Positions 1 to 10,467 of a DNA stretch of 64,000 nucleotides are shown here, piece after piece. The stretch's first letter is position 1, and the number at the start of each line of letters is the position of its first letter. Origin of the DNA: Semisulcospira habei. Taxonomy: Eukaryota > Mollusca > Gastropoda > Semisulcospiridae. Both the position numbers and the translations under genes were made by a program. The notes beneath the pieces were generated by a model that searched no databases, was not told the DNA's origin, and saw only the letters and a list, made by a program, of their open reading frames with translations. The stretch spans positions 223,718,126 through 223,782,125 of the forward strand of contig BTPG01000001.1 in the NCBI GenBank assembly GCA_036245525.1. Direction: 5' to 3'.

Positions 1-88
1 TTTTGTCGCAATGATCCCGACAGGAATCGTCGTGTCAAAAACAGCTACCGACTGCCAAAGTGTTAAAGGCAAAAGCGACAAGAACACG
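1..88 (-). CDS. gene A: possible further cytoplasmic exon (tentative)
   Basis: If the splice acceptor is the AG at 90-89 (…TTCCAAG), the minus strand reads in the phase left by the exon at 239-283 and stays open to the window edge. The predicted stretch is hydrophobic (VFLSLLPLTLWQ) and has no recognisable motif. A second acceptor-like AG nearby gives an immediate stop. The real next exon may lie outside the window. Confidence 0.2.
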
Positions 89-238
89 CTTGGAACAATA
101 ATGCAGGTATGTTACTTGGCGCTGCATCTCCTTTGAAGAGGAATCCCCCAAGATTAATAAGGTAAAACAATACAAACATGCGTGTAATTAAGATTAGAAA
201 TATTATACGTTATATATTATTATTTAGTTTTTACTTAC

Positions 239-283
239 GGTGAAGGTTCGATGCGTTCCCACTTCTTGGATTTACACTTGCGT
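239..283 (-). CDS. gene A: cytoplasmic juxtamembrane exon
   Basis: This 45-nt exon lies between a TTTTCAG acceptor and a perfect GTAAGT donor. Joined in phase 2 to the transmembrane exon (780-873), it adds a split Ile and then RKCKSKKWERIEPS. This basic stretch straight after a hydrophobic helix is a typical stop-transfer signal, which places the N-terminus outside the cell. It ends in phase 2, so the cytoplasmic tail continues further left. Confidence 0.7.
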
Positions 284-370
284 CTGAAAATGTCGAAACG
301 ATTGTTTTTGTACATAATCAACTAAAACTGGTTATACGCAGGATATTTTTTTCGGAGAGGGGGTAAGTAG

Positions 371-447
371 GTCGTTGGCCCGCGCACGGCCGCGCGCGGG
401 CCAACTGTGGCCGACGTCAGCCCGATGGCCTTTTGCGCATTGGGGTG
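371..447. repeat. GC-rich palindrome family, half copy
   Basis: It contains one arm plus the centre of the family whose arms begin CCCAATGCGCAAAAGGCC and run through CGACGTCGGCC and GGCCCGCGCACG. It ends in GATGGCCTTTTGCGCATTGGGG. Fuller copies are at 33189-33287 and 45277-45384. Confidence 0.6.
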
Positions 448-779
448 TTACCCGCTGGCAATAAAAAAAGGTTATACCAAAATCAAAATTAGGTCAGAAA
501 TGACCTCGCAGTACAGTATGTGCGATCAAGCTGCACTGCGCTAGCTTTCAACAATAGAAGACATACCCTCTGTTTAGGGATGCTAGTGGACCAATGTTTG
601 CTAGCAAGAGGCGTAACCCCTTGCAGATGAGTAGGGCTGGATCGGCAACTGTCAAAACACACTACCTACAAGTCCTGTCACCAGCGGAAAGTCCTGTTGA
701 GGTGCAAGTAGTCTTTGAGGAATGATTTTGGAATCTTTCGGCAATACCACAAAACTCACTTTATTTTCTTACGACTCAC

Positions 780-873
780 ATGATAATGAAGCATAACACA
801 AGCGCCCCGATGAAGCCCAAAGCCAAGAGAGAGCCGAGGACAGCCAGCAACGTAATATCCGTACCAACCCACT
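780..873 (-). CDS. gene A: transmembrane exon
   Basis: The 94-nt exon follows a TTATTTTTCAG acceptor and ends at a GTGAGT donor. It encodes about 31 residues: WVGTDIT and then an uninterrupted hydrophobic helix (LLAVLGSLLALGFIGALVL and on). It enters in phase 1, completing a Lys codon with the A left by the sushi exon at 4290-4460, and leaves in phase 2, matching the basic exon at 239-283. The in-frame TGA seen if the donor is ignored is intronic. This makes gene A a single-pass type I membrane protein. Confidence 0.8.
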
Positions 874-883
874 CTGAAAAATA

Positions 884-3800
884 AAGATCCTTATTTTGGG
901 CACGACCACAGTGGGAGTTAGATAACTTTGGATTTGTTTGTTTGCTCGCTTGTTTCTTTCTTGGTTGTTTGGCTGCTTGCATGCTTACATCTTTGCTTGC
1001 TTGGTCGCTGCTGTTTTTGTTGTTGGCGTTGTTGTTCGCAGTTATATATTTTGACATTTACTGCAACACAGGAGCGGACGGGATCTTGGAGCGTTTCCAC
1101 ATGGCCACATAAAATGAAGAAGAGAAGAGAAAGACAAAAGAAAGGGTAAATTATATTTGGAAAATGGTTAACTTACCATCGCACTATAGTCCTCCATAGC
1201 CGTGTTCACAAGTTCCGTTGTTATTTCGATGTTGTGTTAAAATTTGTAGTATGTCTTAGTATTAGCAGGTCTTTACGGATTTCGTATACGTATCATGAGA
1301 TATTCACAGATTTCAAATTAGAATGTCTTAGTAATTCAGTAATTAATGTTTACTGAATGTTTTTTCCTTACTGTTCCCCCGTCGACAACATTGTAATTGT
1401 CCTCTAAGGGACGTGATGCTGTGCCAAAAGTTCACACCTCGAAATGGAGTAAAAAACGAAGATGAGTTGTTCAAAAGCAGACCTACACAAGGCAATGAGG
1501 GGTTCATTCCCCTATATGGATCTGCATTTGAAAAGATAACTGCTGCATGTGTATTTGAGATATGACGTGTTTTGTATGTCTACATGTTGTGTGACGCTTG
1601 TAACACAGGACACGGTAAGATGACCAATAATAAGGAATTAGAAAATAATCTCAACACACAATCTGTGCAGTTAGACCCAGTGTGATGTGCTTCAGACCTG
1701 TTATTTGTGTTAGTGTTAATATAAAGGAACCAGTGTGATGTGCTTAAGACCTGTTACTTGTGTTAGTGGTTATGAATTGATTGTGTAAAACCAAGTGTAC
1801 GGCATAAACACAGTGCACAAATGCTGGGATCTGCATGTTTGTGCTGATCGTCTTGATGGACCTAACGGATTAACATCTTCTCAGCAGTGGAGTACTTTCT
1901 GACGCTGGTGTTGCTCTAGCAGGAAAGGAACAAACATTATAGTAAGTGATAACAGTAGAGGCTAGAATGCTGCGTAGATACATCAACTTTTCATCCCACA
2001 GAAAACTGACATGCACAACAGATTGAGCTTGAAAGTTAATGCTTTTTTGTCAGTGTATGTTCATTGTATTGCAAATATAAAATGTAACTGCTTTTAGTGA
2101 AGGTGTGCTGGTAGTAAGCAGCATGGGCATGTTTAGTATAAAAAGAAAGCAAATTTTATCAGCTACAAATTTACACTCATGTTATAATGACATTCTTGAG
2201 GGGAAAAAAAGCATTTTGTGAATGTTCAGTTACTAACACTTTTTAGCGTTTCCGATGCAATACGCCGGCAGTGACAGTACTGAGGCTGTCAGCAGGAGTA
2301 GGGTAGTGACAGAGCACTGCCTTCTAGCACCATGAACAGCTCTTCCAGTCTGCCTGACCAGGCGCGCGCTAATGATTATTGCCCCCAAGTCCGGCTACTG
2401 CCACAGATGGCTTATCTTGCACTCAGTGGCACCCGTCCGCTCCTAACTAAAAGTGTGGTTCTGCACAGCCGTTTATTGTGTCCTGCGTTACAAGCGTCAG
2501 GCACTCACAAATACTCTCTCAGTCATAAACAACAATGCTATGAACCATAAGACCTCTGTGAATTTATTTGATGTGTCGTTTTCTGTTTTAAAAATACTGT
2601 ACTGTGAACACAAAAAAGGCAGATTATCCTAAATTTGTGTACACACACTTTCTGTATCATAAACAACTGTGCAATGAATTAAAAAAAACTTCCTGGTTGG
2701 TCATACGTTTTTTGAAGCATATCAAACGAGTTCTTTACAGCCAAAATGACCAAAATGTATGATGAACGACTCTATCGTTCGCTCGTAACGAAGGACAAGG
2801 ACACATCTGTGCCCCAATGATACAAGTTTTCAACGTGGTTTCCAGATAAAAATCTATGTTACCATTTGAAACGGTGCAAAACGCGTTTGATTTACATCAA
2901 TGAAACACATCGTAAATAACATTAATAAAGCAGTACAAAGAATAATATCAGTATTTTGTTGAATTAAGTGACGCTCGTAAGTATTCTAATCGCTCGTAAT
3001 GAAAGTCGCAGCCACACTGGACCAAAAAATTCTACTACGTATCTTTTCGTCGTGGAGTCGCCATTGAGGCATCTCCGCCGTGTATTGCCCAGTGTTGTTT
3101 TTGAAGTTACTTCCTGCCAAATACACTGCGAGGACACTTGCATTTGGCTCTTTCGTTTTACTATCCTTGTTTAAACGCTCGTAACGATCGGACACAAAAA
3201 AAGACCCCGAGTCTTCTTGGGTTTGACTGAGCTGCTTGGGTGCACACTTTGAAGCAGAGATCGAAAACGAGGCGTTATCGATAAATAGTATATGCAAATG
3301 AAACAGGTCAGCATGCGGTCGAGAGACACAACATGTTACGAGCGTGCGCTCGATTTTTCAGACCCCGCTGTTATTTACTACCGAGCAATCGCAAAAAGTA
3401 ATCAGTGGAAAATGATAGGATTTTAAATGATTTATATGGGTAAATAAGTCAGTTTGGAGTGAATGCAAGAGTTTATTGTGTATAACCCGATTTCAGAAGG
3501 TGCTCCCCGGTTGCGACATTTCTGAGCAGATTTCAGGTGTTCACATTCTTATTTTGAAACACTAAAACCATTCTGTCCAAAAATTTGGCATAACCATTTT
3601 AAGTATTTTACTTCTCAAACCATTTTCAAACACAATTACGCTTAAAACGTGCAAAAACAGACAAAATATTAGTGTGATATCACTTTTACTAGAGCATGCG
3701 TTTTACTGATGAACTTTTGGCACAGTATCATATACTATTTACTATTTTTTTAAAGTTCAGTTTGAATGATGACAGGGGGCGGAATCCCAACAGTTACCAC

Positions 3801-4173
3801 ACTGGAACTGACAGTCTTTGCAAATCGATAACGGCGCTTTTTGTCTGAGTTTACACAAAGTATTGTTGAGGTTTTTTTAGTCAATGGCTTAGCCGGCCCT
3901 AGGGACAATTAGTGTTTTCGGCTGTACAGAACAAATACGTTCACTCTGAGTATTTATTTTAGGGATAGTCGTCCAAAAGGTTTAGGGTTCGAATCCAGCT
4001 GGGGTCAACGTTTGTTTGTCCAGCTGGGGCCCCGTATTTGAAATCACCGGCATGGTGGACAAAAGACGTTTAGCCTTTTTAACACATCGATAAAAAACTA
4101 ATGATAAAATAACCGACCGCAAATGAAGGAAATAATGAGTCAGCCTGCTTTTAACAGATAAGATAATAAAATA
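884..4173. other. gene A intron, mostly unannotated
   Basis: This intron separates the transmembrane exon from the last sushi exon. A 52-bp-spaced direct repeat starts at about 1679 and 1731 (CAGTGTGATGTGCTT…). The motif CGCTCGTAA recurs between 2771 and 3350. A tRNA-like B box (GGTTCGAATCC) at about 3983-3993 may mark a decayed SINE. I see no exon-like reading frame. Confidence 0.5.
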
Positions 4174-4240
4174 TGTGCTGGTCTGTGATTTTTGGATCTT
4201 ACATATTTAGGCCGGAAAGTCCAAAATCACGGACCAGAAC
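4174..4240. repeat. short palindrome family P1 (TGTGCTGGTCTGTGATTTT)
   Basis: A 67-bp foldback: TGTGCTGGTCTGTGATTTTT on the left is answered by CCAAAATCACGGACCAGAAC on the right around an AT-rich centre. Relatives are at 36338, 36455, 47063, 48247, 48394 and 50041. Confidence 0.75.
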
Positions 4241-4289
4241 GTAATGTATAAACAAAAGATAGTTTTAGACGCAAGTATTTGAGACGTAC

Positions 4290-4460
4290 TAGTACAAGCT
4301 GGTTGGTTGCTCCACGTCTTGTCTGCATTGCACTTTGCTGTAGGACTGCCTTGCAGCTCATACCCAGTGTCGCACGTGTAGGTACACACCGAGGAATACC
4401 GGTTGTCGTCCGTACAGTTCCTTTGGCAGTTGGGTATCGTTGGCCAGGTACAGTTGATTA
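4290..4460 (-). CDS. gene A: sushi (CCP) domain exon, membrane-proximal
   Basis: A 171-nt phase 1-1 exon encodes one complete sushi domain. Visible landmarks are INCTWPTIP, RNCTDDN, SSVCTYTC, GYELQG, AKC, TWSN and QPAC. It has six cysteines (the usual four plus a pair at RNC and SVC) and the conserved Trp before the last Cys. A long pyrimidine tract and CAG precede it, and the donor is GTACGT. The A left at its end joins the transmembrane exon. Sushi domains are extracellular beta modules used in adhesion, complement-type recognition and receptor stalks. Confidence 0.88.
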
Positions 4461-4996
4461 CTGAAAAAAACATCAACAGAAATTCAACAGAAATTCAAAT
4501 TTCTAATTCAAATTTAACAGCATAATTCGGACAAATTGCTTTGTAATGTTTCGCTCCAAACATTGAATCCACATACGCGCGCTTGGGAAAGACATTTCTT
4601 AAACTCAAAAGGCAGACAATGAAACACACAACGCATGTACTAGAAGCCGCCTCCAGAATTTACTGGTAGCACCACTAGTACAGCGCGGATTGAGTGCATT
4701 TGTGGGCTTTGGGCGATGCCTTTGTTAATAGTAAAGAATAATTGTACCACAAAATTGCCTAGGTGTTGCCTTTTCAAAATTAGTCTGTCTGCTTATACTC
4801 TAGCTGCTGGAAACTCCACACGAATTTTGCCGCATTGCAGTAAAGAACAAAATCAAAGACGCTGGGTATTTACACCTCAAACATATCACTCCTCCCATGA
4901 CTAAGATATGTCTATGGGCCATTACTTTCATGACGTGATACGTATACGGTTTACGTCAATACATGCAGTTTAATGTATTTAGTGTTATAAATTGTA
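4461..4996. other. intron, nothing recognised
   Basis: Gene A intron sequence between a sushi exon and the first TTAA palindrome. No repeat family or coding frame was recognised. Confidence 0.5.
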
Positions 4997-5210
4997 TTAA
5001 CGCATTCAGCCCGACGGCCGTATTTCCCAAATTTTGGAGGCGTCATCTAACGACAATGCACCAGTTGCAGGAGATGGATCGACCATGATAATTCAAGGGC
5101 AGTGCCAGCTTAGCTTGGCGCCGACAGGCACCAAGATAATCTGGCACTACCCTTGAATTATCATGGTCGACCCATCTCCTGCCGTAGGGCGTCGGGGCTG
5201 AATGGGTTAA
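4997..5210. mobile_element. TTAA palindromic MITE, copy 1
   Basis: TTAA at both ends. The left arm has GCATTCAGCCCGACGGCCGT and GATGGATCGACCATGATAAT; the right arm is its complement, ending GGGCTGAATGGGTTAA. The centre is AGCTTGGCGCCGACAGGC. It is non-coding. TTAA termini suggest mobilisation by a piggyBac-like transposase (inference). Confidence 0.8.
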
Positions 5211-5217
5211 GAGTTAC

Positions 5218-5347
5218 GCTGTGCCAGTGGTTCTTGTCGAGTCGAGGGACTGATTAGGGCCGGAGTTGATGTCAAAAGGTAAAGTAGAGGGCTTTGACAC
5301 CAACTCCGCCATCGAGTCCGAGAGGTGACAAGAACCACTGGCACAGC
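5218..5347. repeat. palindrome with GTGCCAGTGGTTCTTGTC arms
   Basis: GCTGTGCCAGTGGTTCTTGTC at the left is mirrored by GACAAGAACCACTGGCACAGC at the right, with a further complementary inner stretch. A diverged relative with GGCTTTGCTAGTGGTT arms is at 43657-43780. Confidence 0.7.
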
Positions 5348-5348
5348 C

Positions 5349-5854
5349 TAAAGGCCCCGCTACACATGCCCGGTTTTGAGGCCGATTCCCGATCAGTTTC
5401 GAATCGGTAGGTGATCGGGCCGGACTAAAAAAACGTGTGCACTGCCACACATTTCCCGACTTGTTTAGCCGACCGGTTTGAACCGAAGATCAAAGTCGTA
5501 CCTGTTCTGCAAAATGGCTGCTAGTTTTGACAGTGATGATGATGTGCTTGCATTATCAGCAGTTTTGCATCATATTCGGGAAGAGGCGTGTGAAACATCA
5601 GCAACGGCGGTGGTACTGATCACAACAGGCGTGTTCCGCCATTTGCAAACTGAAACGACGTGCTTTGCGAGACGCGCTCTGATTGGTTGAAGCTTACAAC
5701 CGGGGCTGATTCGGATCGGAAAAATAGAGCAGGTTCTAGACACCTGATTTCCAGCCGATTGGGACCGGATCGGATAATTGACGTCATCCGATCGCAATCG
5801 GATCGGAATCGGCTTCACAATCTGGGCACAACCGGCACGTGTGGCGGGGCCTTA
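5349..5854. mobile_element. DNA transposon remnant with terminal inverted repeats
   Basis: TAAAGGCCCCGCTACACATG at 5349 is mirrored by CACGTGTGGCGGGGCCTTAA at 5854; the inverted similarity extends inward through CCGATTCCGATC-type sequence. The ~506-bp element contains a short plus-strand frame from 5514 (MAASFDSDDDVLALSAVLHH) that could be the start of a lost transposase. It directly abuts the previous palindrome. Confidence 0.65.
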
Positions 5855-6071
5855 ACTCGTAATACAATGATTTTGTCATGAATTGTAGGTACGTAAAAGC
5901 AAATATAACTACGAAGTATCGCCTTGAAAGTACACCTAGCTTTGTACTAGCTCGTAAAACCAAAACACGCAGGGGATACACCTTTCAGTGCCAGTTCTCT
6001 CCCTTTACCTACGGTTGCAAGAAGTCAGTATAAACTTTCTTTTGTCTGTTTCAGCTGCATTTTCACATCAA

Positions 6072-6090
6072 GCCCCCCCCCCCCCCCCCC
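6072..6090. repeat. C homopolymer
   Basis: A run of about 19 C residues. Confidence 0.85.
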
Positions 6091-6325
6091 TCAAATCAGA
6101 TTTGTTGATCTTTTCCCCATCAGACATTAGCATTGGCGTAACATTATCTCTTTCCTTACCATTATTAGACACTCCTGGGTTAAGTTTGTGCCGTAGTAAA
6201 CTCGCCGATGGCACGCTGCTACCTCAAGAATTTGAATATTTAACTGAATGGCATTTCACATCAACACAACTTCAGTTAAGTGTTTGGATGCCAAACGCCT
6301 TTGACAGTTTTAAGCTATTTATATT

Positions 6326-7208
6326 TGTTACGATTGTGGTTGTGTTATCCTGTGAGAGCGTGCATGTGTTTATCGTAGGAAACGATCTGATACTCTTTAT
6401 TTGAGCTATCATGGTTACGTTTCACGTGCCTTTTTAGTAAGATATTCTTTTGTTCGTGAGTAGAGCCGATTTCGTTTTGTTAAGTTTAGTCCAGAACGTT
6501 CTAGAAGGGTCGCACTGTCTAGTTACCTCGGTTTGTATGACGTCTGTAAATACGGAACAGTTCGTAACAGTTCGCTACTTTTTGTTTTTCAGTGCGCGTG
6601 AATTGAGCAGCCTTTATTTTGTTTTGGGAATGTTCTCGTACTTTCTAGAGCTATCATAGAACGTGGTGATAGGGCTACCATACTTTTATGTGTCTTCATT
6701 ATACATTAGGATTTAGAGCTGAAGTGAGCAGCCGAGTTTTTGTAGCCTATTTTAGTGATTCCAGAAGATTCTTATTTATGAGTTTCAGTTGCGTATTTCG
6801 TTCCGATTGGTTGCATTGTATTATTTCCGTAGATGATTCTAGAATTTAGTAGTATATATAAGGAGGGCGCTGGGAAAGCCCGTTCGTACATTGTCTTGCA
6901 ATTGTCAGTGGTAGGTACGTGGCCCGTATAGGGTGTACTTTGTGTGAGACGCTGCGTAGGAGAAGTTTTGTGTCGCAGTGTGGACATTGCAGAAAAGACT
7001 TTGTATCAGTTCGTGCATTTGAAAGTGTATTATTGTGTGGATATCGCATCGCTGAATTAAATATTGTTGGAACTGTTACTCCAGTATTGTCTACATCCTT
7101 AAGCCACGTGTGACGGATTGCAGCTGAATGAAAGTTATTTAAAAAGAACCTTACGTGCATGCGTCCGGTGTGTTTATCATACTACGACTACAACCCCACC
7201 ACGTAACA
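6326..7208 (+). mobile_element. solo LTR (Ty3/gypsy-type candidate)
   Basis: The element begins TGTTACG and ends CGTAACA, a perfect 7-bp terminal inverted repeat of TG…CA type. It is flanked by an ATATT duplication (6321-6325 and 7209-7213). Inside are a TATATATAAGG box near 6853 and no coding frame. There are no internal genes or second LTR nearby, so it looks like a solo LTR left by recombination. The superfamily is a guess from the 5-bp target duplication. A shortened inverted relative is at 28031-28454. Confidence 0.75.
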
Positions 7209-7296
7209 ATATTTATGTTGGTAAAATGGTAATTTTCTGCAGGCCGGAACAGTAAAGACAATTTCTGAAAAGTGTGAAAAAAAAAAAACCGCTTAC

Positions 7297-7467
7297 TGAG
7301 ACACAAAGGCCGGTCGCTCCATGTTTTGTTTGCTGTACACTGGACACTGGAGTTGCCGTTAAGTTCATAGGCCGTGTCGCACGCGTAGGTACATACTGAG
7401 GAATAACGGTTGTCATCTGTGCAGTTCCGCCGGCTGTTGGGTATCGTGAGCCACGTACAGTTGATTC
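7297..7467 (-). CDS. gene A: sushi (CCP) domain exon
   Basis: A 171-nt phase 1-1 exon with the same length and cysteine plan as the exon at 4290-4460: INCTWLTIP, RNCTDDN, SSVCTYAC, AYELNG, VQC, TWSD, RPLC. The acceptor is CTTTAAG and the donor GTAAGC. Its first two bases are GA, so the incoming partial codon matters: an A from the exon at 8240 gives Arg, whereas the T left by the exon at 7679 gives a TGA stop. The close match to 4290-4460 suggests recent exon duplication. Confidence 0.87.
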
Positions 7468-7678
7468 CTTAAAGCATTAGAAAAAATAAACTGAGTTAAT
7501 TTGAATTTTTTATTGCAAATTCGAAACCGAAATTCAGACAAGTCATTGGGTGTGGTTTTGTATAATTGTGGAAGAATTAATAGAAGATAAACGAACTGAT
7601 GAAAGAAATTAAGATTATGAGAGGTAGTGCGAAACATTTTCAAAACCTATCGACATCACTGAATTTAAGTACTTTAAC

Positions 7679-7854
7679 AAGGACATTTAGGGGGAGTAGT
7701 CCACGTCTTATTTGTCATACAGGTGATGTCAGCATGGCCATGGAGTTCGTGCCTCGTGTTGCACGTGTAGGAACACACTGACCCATATTCCGTGATGTGG
7801 TGCACACCCTGTGGCTCCAAAGGGCAACGTGAGGCTCCAAGGGGCAACGTATTA
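7679..7854 (-). pseudogene. gene A: damaged sushi exon (frameshift and junction stop)
   Basis: The sushi landmarks are clear (EYGSVCSYTCNT, HELHG, ITC, KTWTTPPKC) and a TTTTTAG acceptor lies at 7857-7855. Near the exon start, GGCTCCAA(A/G)GGGCAACGT is present twice in tandem (20-bp period, about 7811-7850), so the exon is 176 nt instead of 156 and loses frame. A cryptic acceptor AG at 7836-7835, created by the duplication, would restore a 156-nt phase-1 exon. At the other end the best donor (GTTAAA) leaves a single T, which joins GA of the next exon to form TGA. The exon is either decayed and skipped, or a poison/terminal exon. Confidence 0.75.
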
Positions 7855-7928
7855 CTAAAAACGAGTACATTCTGCAATATCAAATACTCGCCTCTAGTGA
7901 AGGAATATTCTTAACGTATTAAAGTTCT

Positions 7929-7944
7929 TTTTTTTTTTTTTTTT
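7929..7944. repeat. T homopolymer
   Basis: A run of about 16 T residues in the intron between sushi exons. Confidence 0.8.
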
Positions 7945-8004
7945 AAATTCATGTTTCGTGAATGATTTTCTAATTTGAACACCCAAGATGCAGTGCGATA
8001 ATGA

Positions 8005-8010
8005 GTGTGT

Positions 8011-8054
<44 letters not shown>
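8005..8054. repeat. (TG)n microsatellite
   Basis: A GT-repeat tract with some GC interruptions in a gene A intron. It is followed by an imperfect GGGCCACC…GGTGGCCC foldback to 8182. Confidence 0.9.
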
Positions 8055-8058
<4 letters not shown>

Positions 8059-8239
8059 TTGCGTGCCGCGTGCATGCGTGATTGCGTACGCAGGTGTGTG
8101 TGTGTCTATGTGTGTTTGTGCTTGTTAAAAGGCGCGGGCCACCATCCACCCACTCCTCCGTGGGGGTGGGTTGAGGGTGGCCCGTGTATTTTAACACATT
8201 TCTCTTCCTATAATGTTTATCAGTACAAAGAAACCTTAC

Positions 8240-8407
8240 TTTGACACGCAGGTTGGTTGCTCCACGTCTTGTCTGCTCTGCACTGTGCAGTAGGACTGCC
8301 CTGTAGTTCATATCCATTGTCGCAAGTGTAGGTACACACTGACGAGTACCAGTTGGCAACTGTGCAGTTGCGCTGGCTGTACAGCACTGTAGGCCACGGA
8401 CACGTTA
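8240..8407 (-). CDS. gene A: first sushi (CCP) domain exon
   Basis: A 168-nt phase 1-1 exon following CUB2. It encodes TCPWPTVLYSQRNC, then SSVCTYTCDNGYELQG, AQC, TWSN and QPAC: six cysteines and the conserved Trp. The acceptor is GATTTCAG and the donor GTAAGG. The A from the CUB exon at 9945 completes an Ile codon. Its own final A can join the exon at 7467 as Arg, so the damaged exon between them can be skipped without loss of frame. Confidence 0.88.
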
Positions 8408-8410
8408 CTG

Positions 8411-9411
8411 AAATCGATATACAGTTTTAAGTAATACTGAGTAGACGATTTCCGGAAATCCGCGGAAGTATGTCAAAATTACACGCGTTTCGACTAAAAC
8501 AGTGGATTTAAAGCCAGAACAAACATGCGATATCTAATGTTCATTAGATATTTCAGTCCACTGTTTTTGTTGAAACACTTGCAACTTTGAACTACATCTG
8601 ATTTCCGAACAATGTTCATTAGATTAAACGGCCAATGACACGATCTAGTCCTTACAAACTCGCACTGGTTATCTCCCTCGATTCGCTCCGCTGATCTCTG
8701 GAACAACTTGCGAGTCTCAATGCGCGTGTTTACACTTGCCAATTTTGACCGGTTCATTGTGGTAAGCAGACTAACAATGGCGTTTTAACAAGTCGGCAGC
8801 GATATCGTTCATGAATGCAGCCCAAATCTTAACCTGAAGACGAAGCAGCGTGAAATTTTGAAATATCGATGTGACAGTATAAGGGGCCAGTTAGTTTCTT
8901 TGCCAGCAGACTATGGACACGGCGTGTTAAAAAAAAAAAATCTACTCGATTGCTGCACGCGAAGAACAACTACATATCAACACTGAAAGAGCTCCTCCGC
9001 GGTCAAACAGTAGTTCGTTGTTTCAAAGCGGTAAATTTGTGACGCTAAACATATTTATATTTGTCTGTGTAATCAAACTCTACAGTGAATTTGGGAGGAA
9101 CGGAATGCACAATGGAGACGCAAAACTCACTATAACATTAAATTGTACAGATTCACGCAGTTTAGGGGCCAGTTGTGCCAGAGATCAGCACAGCAATCGA
9201 GGGAGACAGCCAGTGTAAAAGAAACTTTGAGTCATCCATGCAACAACACCAACATTCCGTCAGAGCCACGTACCGATGCAACACGAGTGTAACGCTCTTG
9301 CAAAAACGACAGAAAAGATTTGGTGATCAGGATCGCGTCTGCGTTGATCACTTTTAAATTATATATTTAACCAGCGCTGTTCTGTTTAAATTCGTTCGTA
9401 GAAGTTCATTG
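8411..9411. other. intron with an inverted GATCAGC…ATCGAGGGAG segment
   Basis: A ~50-bp stretch (CCAGAGATCAGC…ATCGAGGGAGA…CCAGTG) occurs at about 9172-9222 and inverted at about 8660-8710, flanking some 460 bp. This could be a degraded transposon with inverted ends. No exon is recognised. Confidence 0.45.
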
Positions 9412-9607
9412 ACCCATTTAACCCCAAGATTTTATTTCCCAAATTTTGGAGGTGCTAGTTAGGGACTATGTACCTGTTGCAGGAGATGAATCGACCATGA
9501 TAATTCAAGGGTAGTGCCAGATGAGCTTGACGCTCATCTGGCACTACCCTGAATTATCATTGTCTATCCGTCTCCTGCTGTAGGGATTTGGGGGCTAAAT
9601 GGGTTAA
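9412..9607. mobile_element. TTAA palindromic MITE, copy 2
   Basis: Ends ACCCATTTAACCCC and GGGGCTAAATGGGTTAA; arms contain GATGAATCGACCATGATAAT and its complement. The centre is shortened to GAGCTTGACGCTC. Confidence 0.75.
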
Positions 9608-9944
9608 TATAAAATAGTATTTAGATGAAAGTTACCTTTGAACAACGAGTTAAAAAAAATCCTTTATAGCAAGTTGATTATAATATTGATATCGGATATT
9701 CAGGTGATTGTAGCAAAATATTTACAGTTTGTTTTATTGGTTTGTTTTGCCACTCTAAATTGTGCATATTTTCTTTGATTAAGATCACTGCACGACAAAA
9801 AAACCGGCCATAGTCAATGACAATGTAAAACGAAACATGAAAACATGCATTGGTTTCTGTAAGACGGTTTTCCTGTAGTTGTGCACATTGTGCACGGGAT
9901 TAATACATTTAAACAGCACCATTATTGTTAACATTAACTCTTAC

Positions 9945-10063
9945 TTGCTAATGTGTAGTTAGCCTGAAAACCTCGAGGTGTAACGGAATGGTCTGTAATA
10001 AATGTCACGGTCATAAGACTTCCGCTGGAACGTAATGGTGCGGGCAGTGAGGTACCATCAAAT
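9945..10063 (-). CDS. gene A: CUB2 C-terminal exon
   Basis: A 119-nt exon between TATTTTGCAG and GTAAGA, phase 2 in and phase 1 out. It encodes FDGTSLPAPLRSSGSLMTV, then FITDHS and PRGFQANYTLA. This matches the end of a CUB domain, where a Ser/Asn-Met beta strand is followed by GF-x-A-x-Y. The usual Cys in the FCG position is Asp. It joins the exon at 14474 (…PILGR) and the first sushi exon. Confidence 0.82.
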
Positions 10064-10187
10064 CTGCAAAATATTGCGTTGATCTATTGTACATTTTGTC
10101 ATTTCTGATTGCTGCACTCTTTTCGCTGTGTAAATTAAGGAGAAAGCAATACAATGGCAAGCAATGAAAGAAGGAATGCACGCGCGT

Positions 10188-10188
<1 letters not shown>

Positions 10189-10258
<70 letters not shown>
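10189..10258. repeat. (CA)n microsatellite
   Basis: About 35 uninterrupted CA units; potential Z-DNA. Confidence 0.95.
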
Positions 10259-10261
<3 letters not shown>

Positions 10262-10467
10262 ACGCACTTTCACATAAGCATGTTTTTCGCATACGTATTT
10301 TAGGAAATATCACAAAATACACCGTAAGACCAGTGTTATACCAGACCTGGGTTTTTGACAGTCGGCATATTCTACCATTAAAACCTGACCAAAATAGCGC
10401 ACACCGTCAGAGTCGGTCATGGCGTAACACCTTCGGTACCTAGACAGGCATCAGAAAATCAAACGAC

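Noticed and set aside
2332..2550. 72-codon plus-strand frame
   Set aside because: No motif, no splice context and inside a gene A intron on the opposite strand.
3960..4030. Possible tRNA gene (GGTTCGAATCC B box)
   Set aside because: No cloverleaf arms can be formed around it; at best a decayed SINE.
7213..7416. Minus-strand frame starting MTTVIPQYV over a sushi exon
   Set aside because: It is an out-of-frame shadow; the sushi frame with six cysteines is offset and bounded by splice sites.
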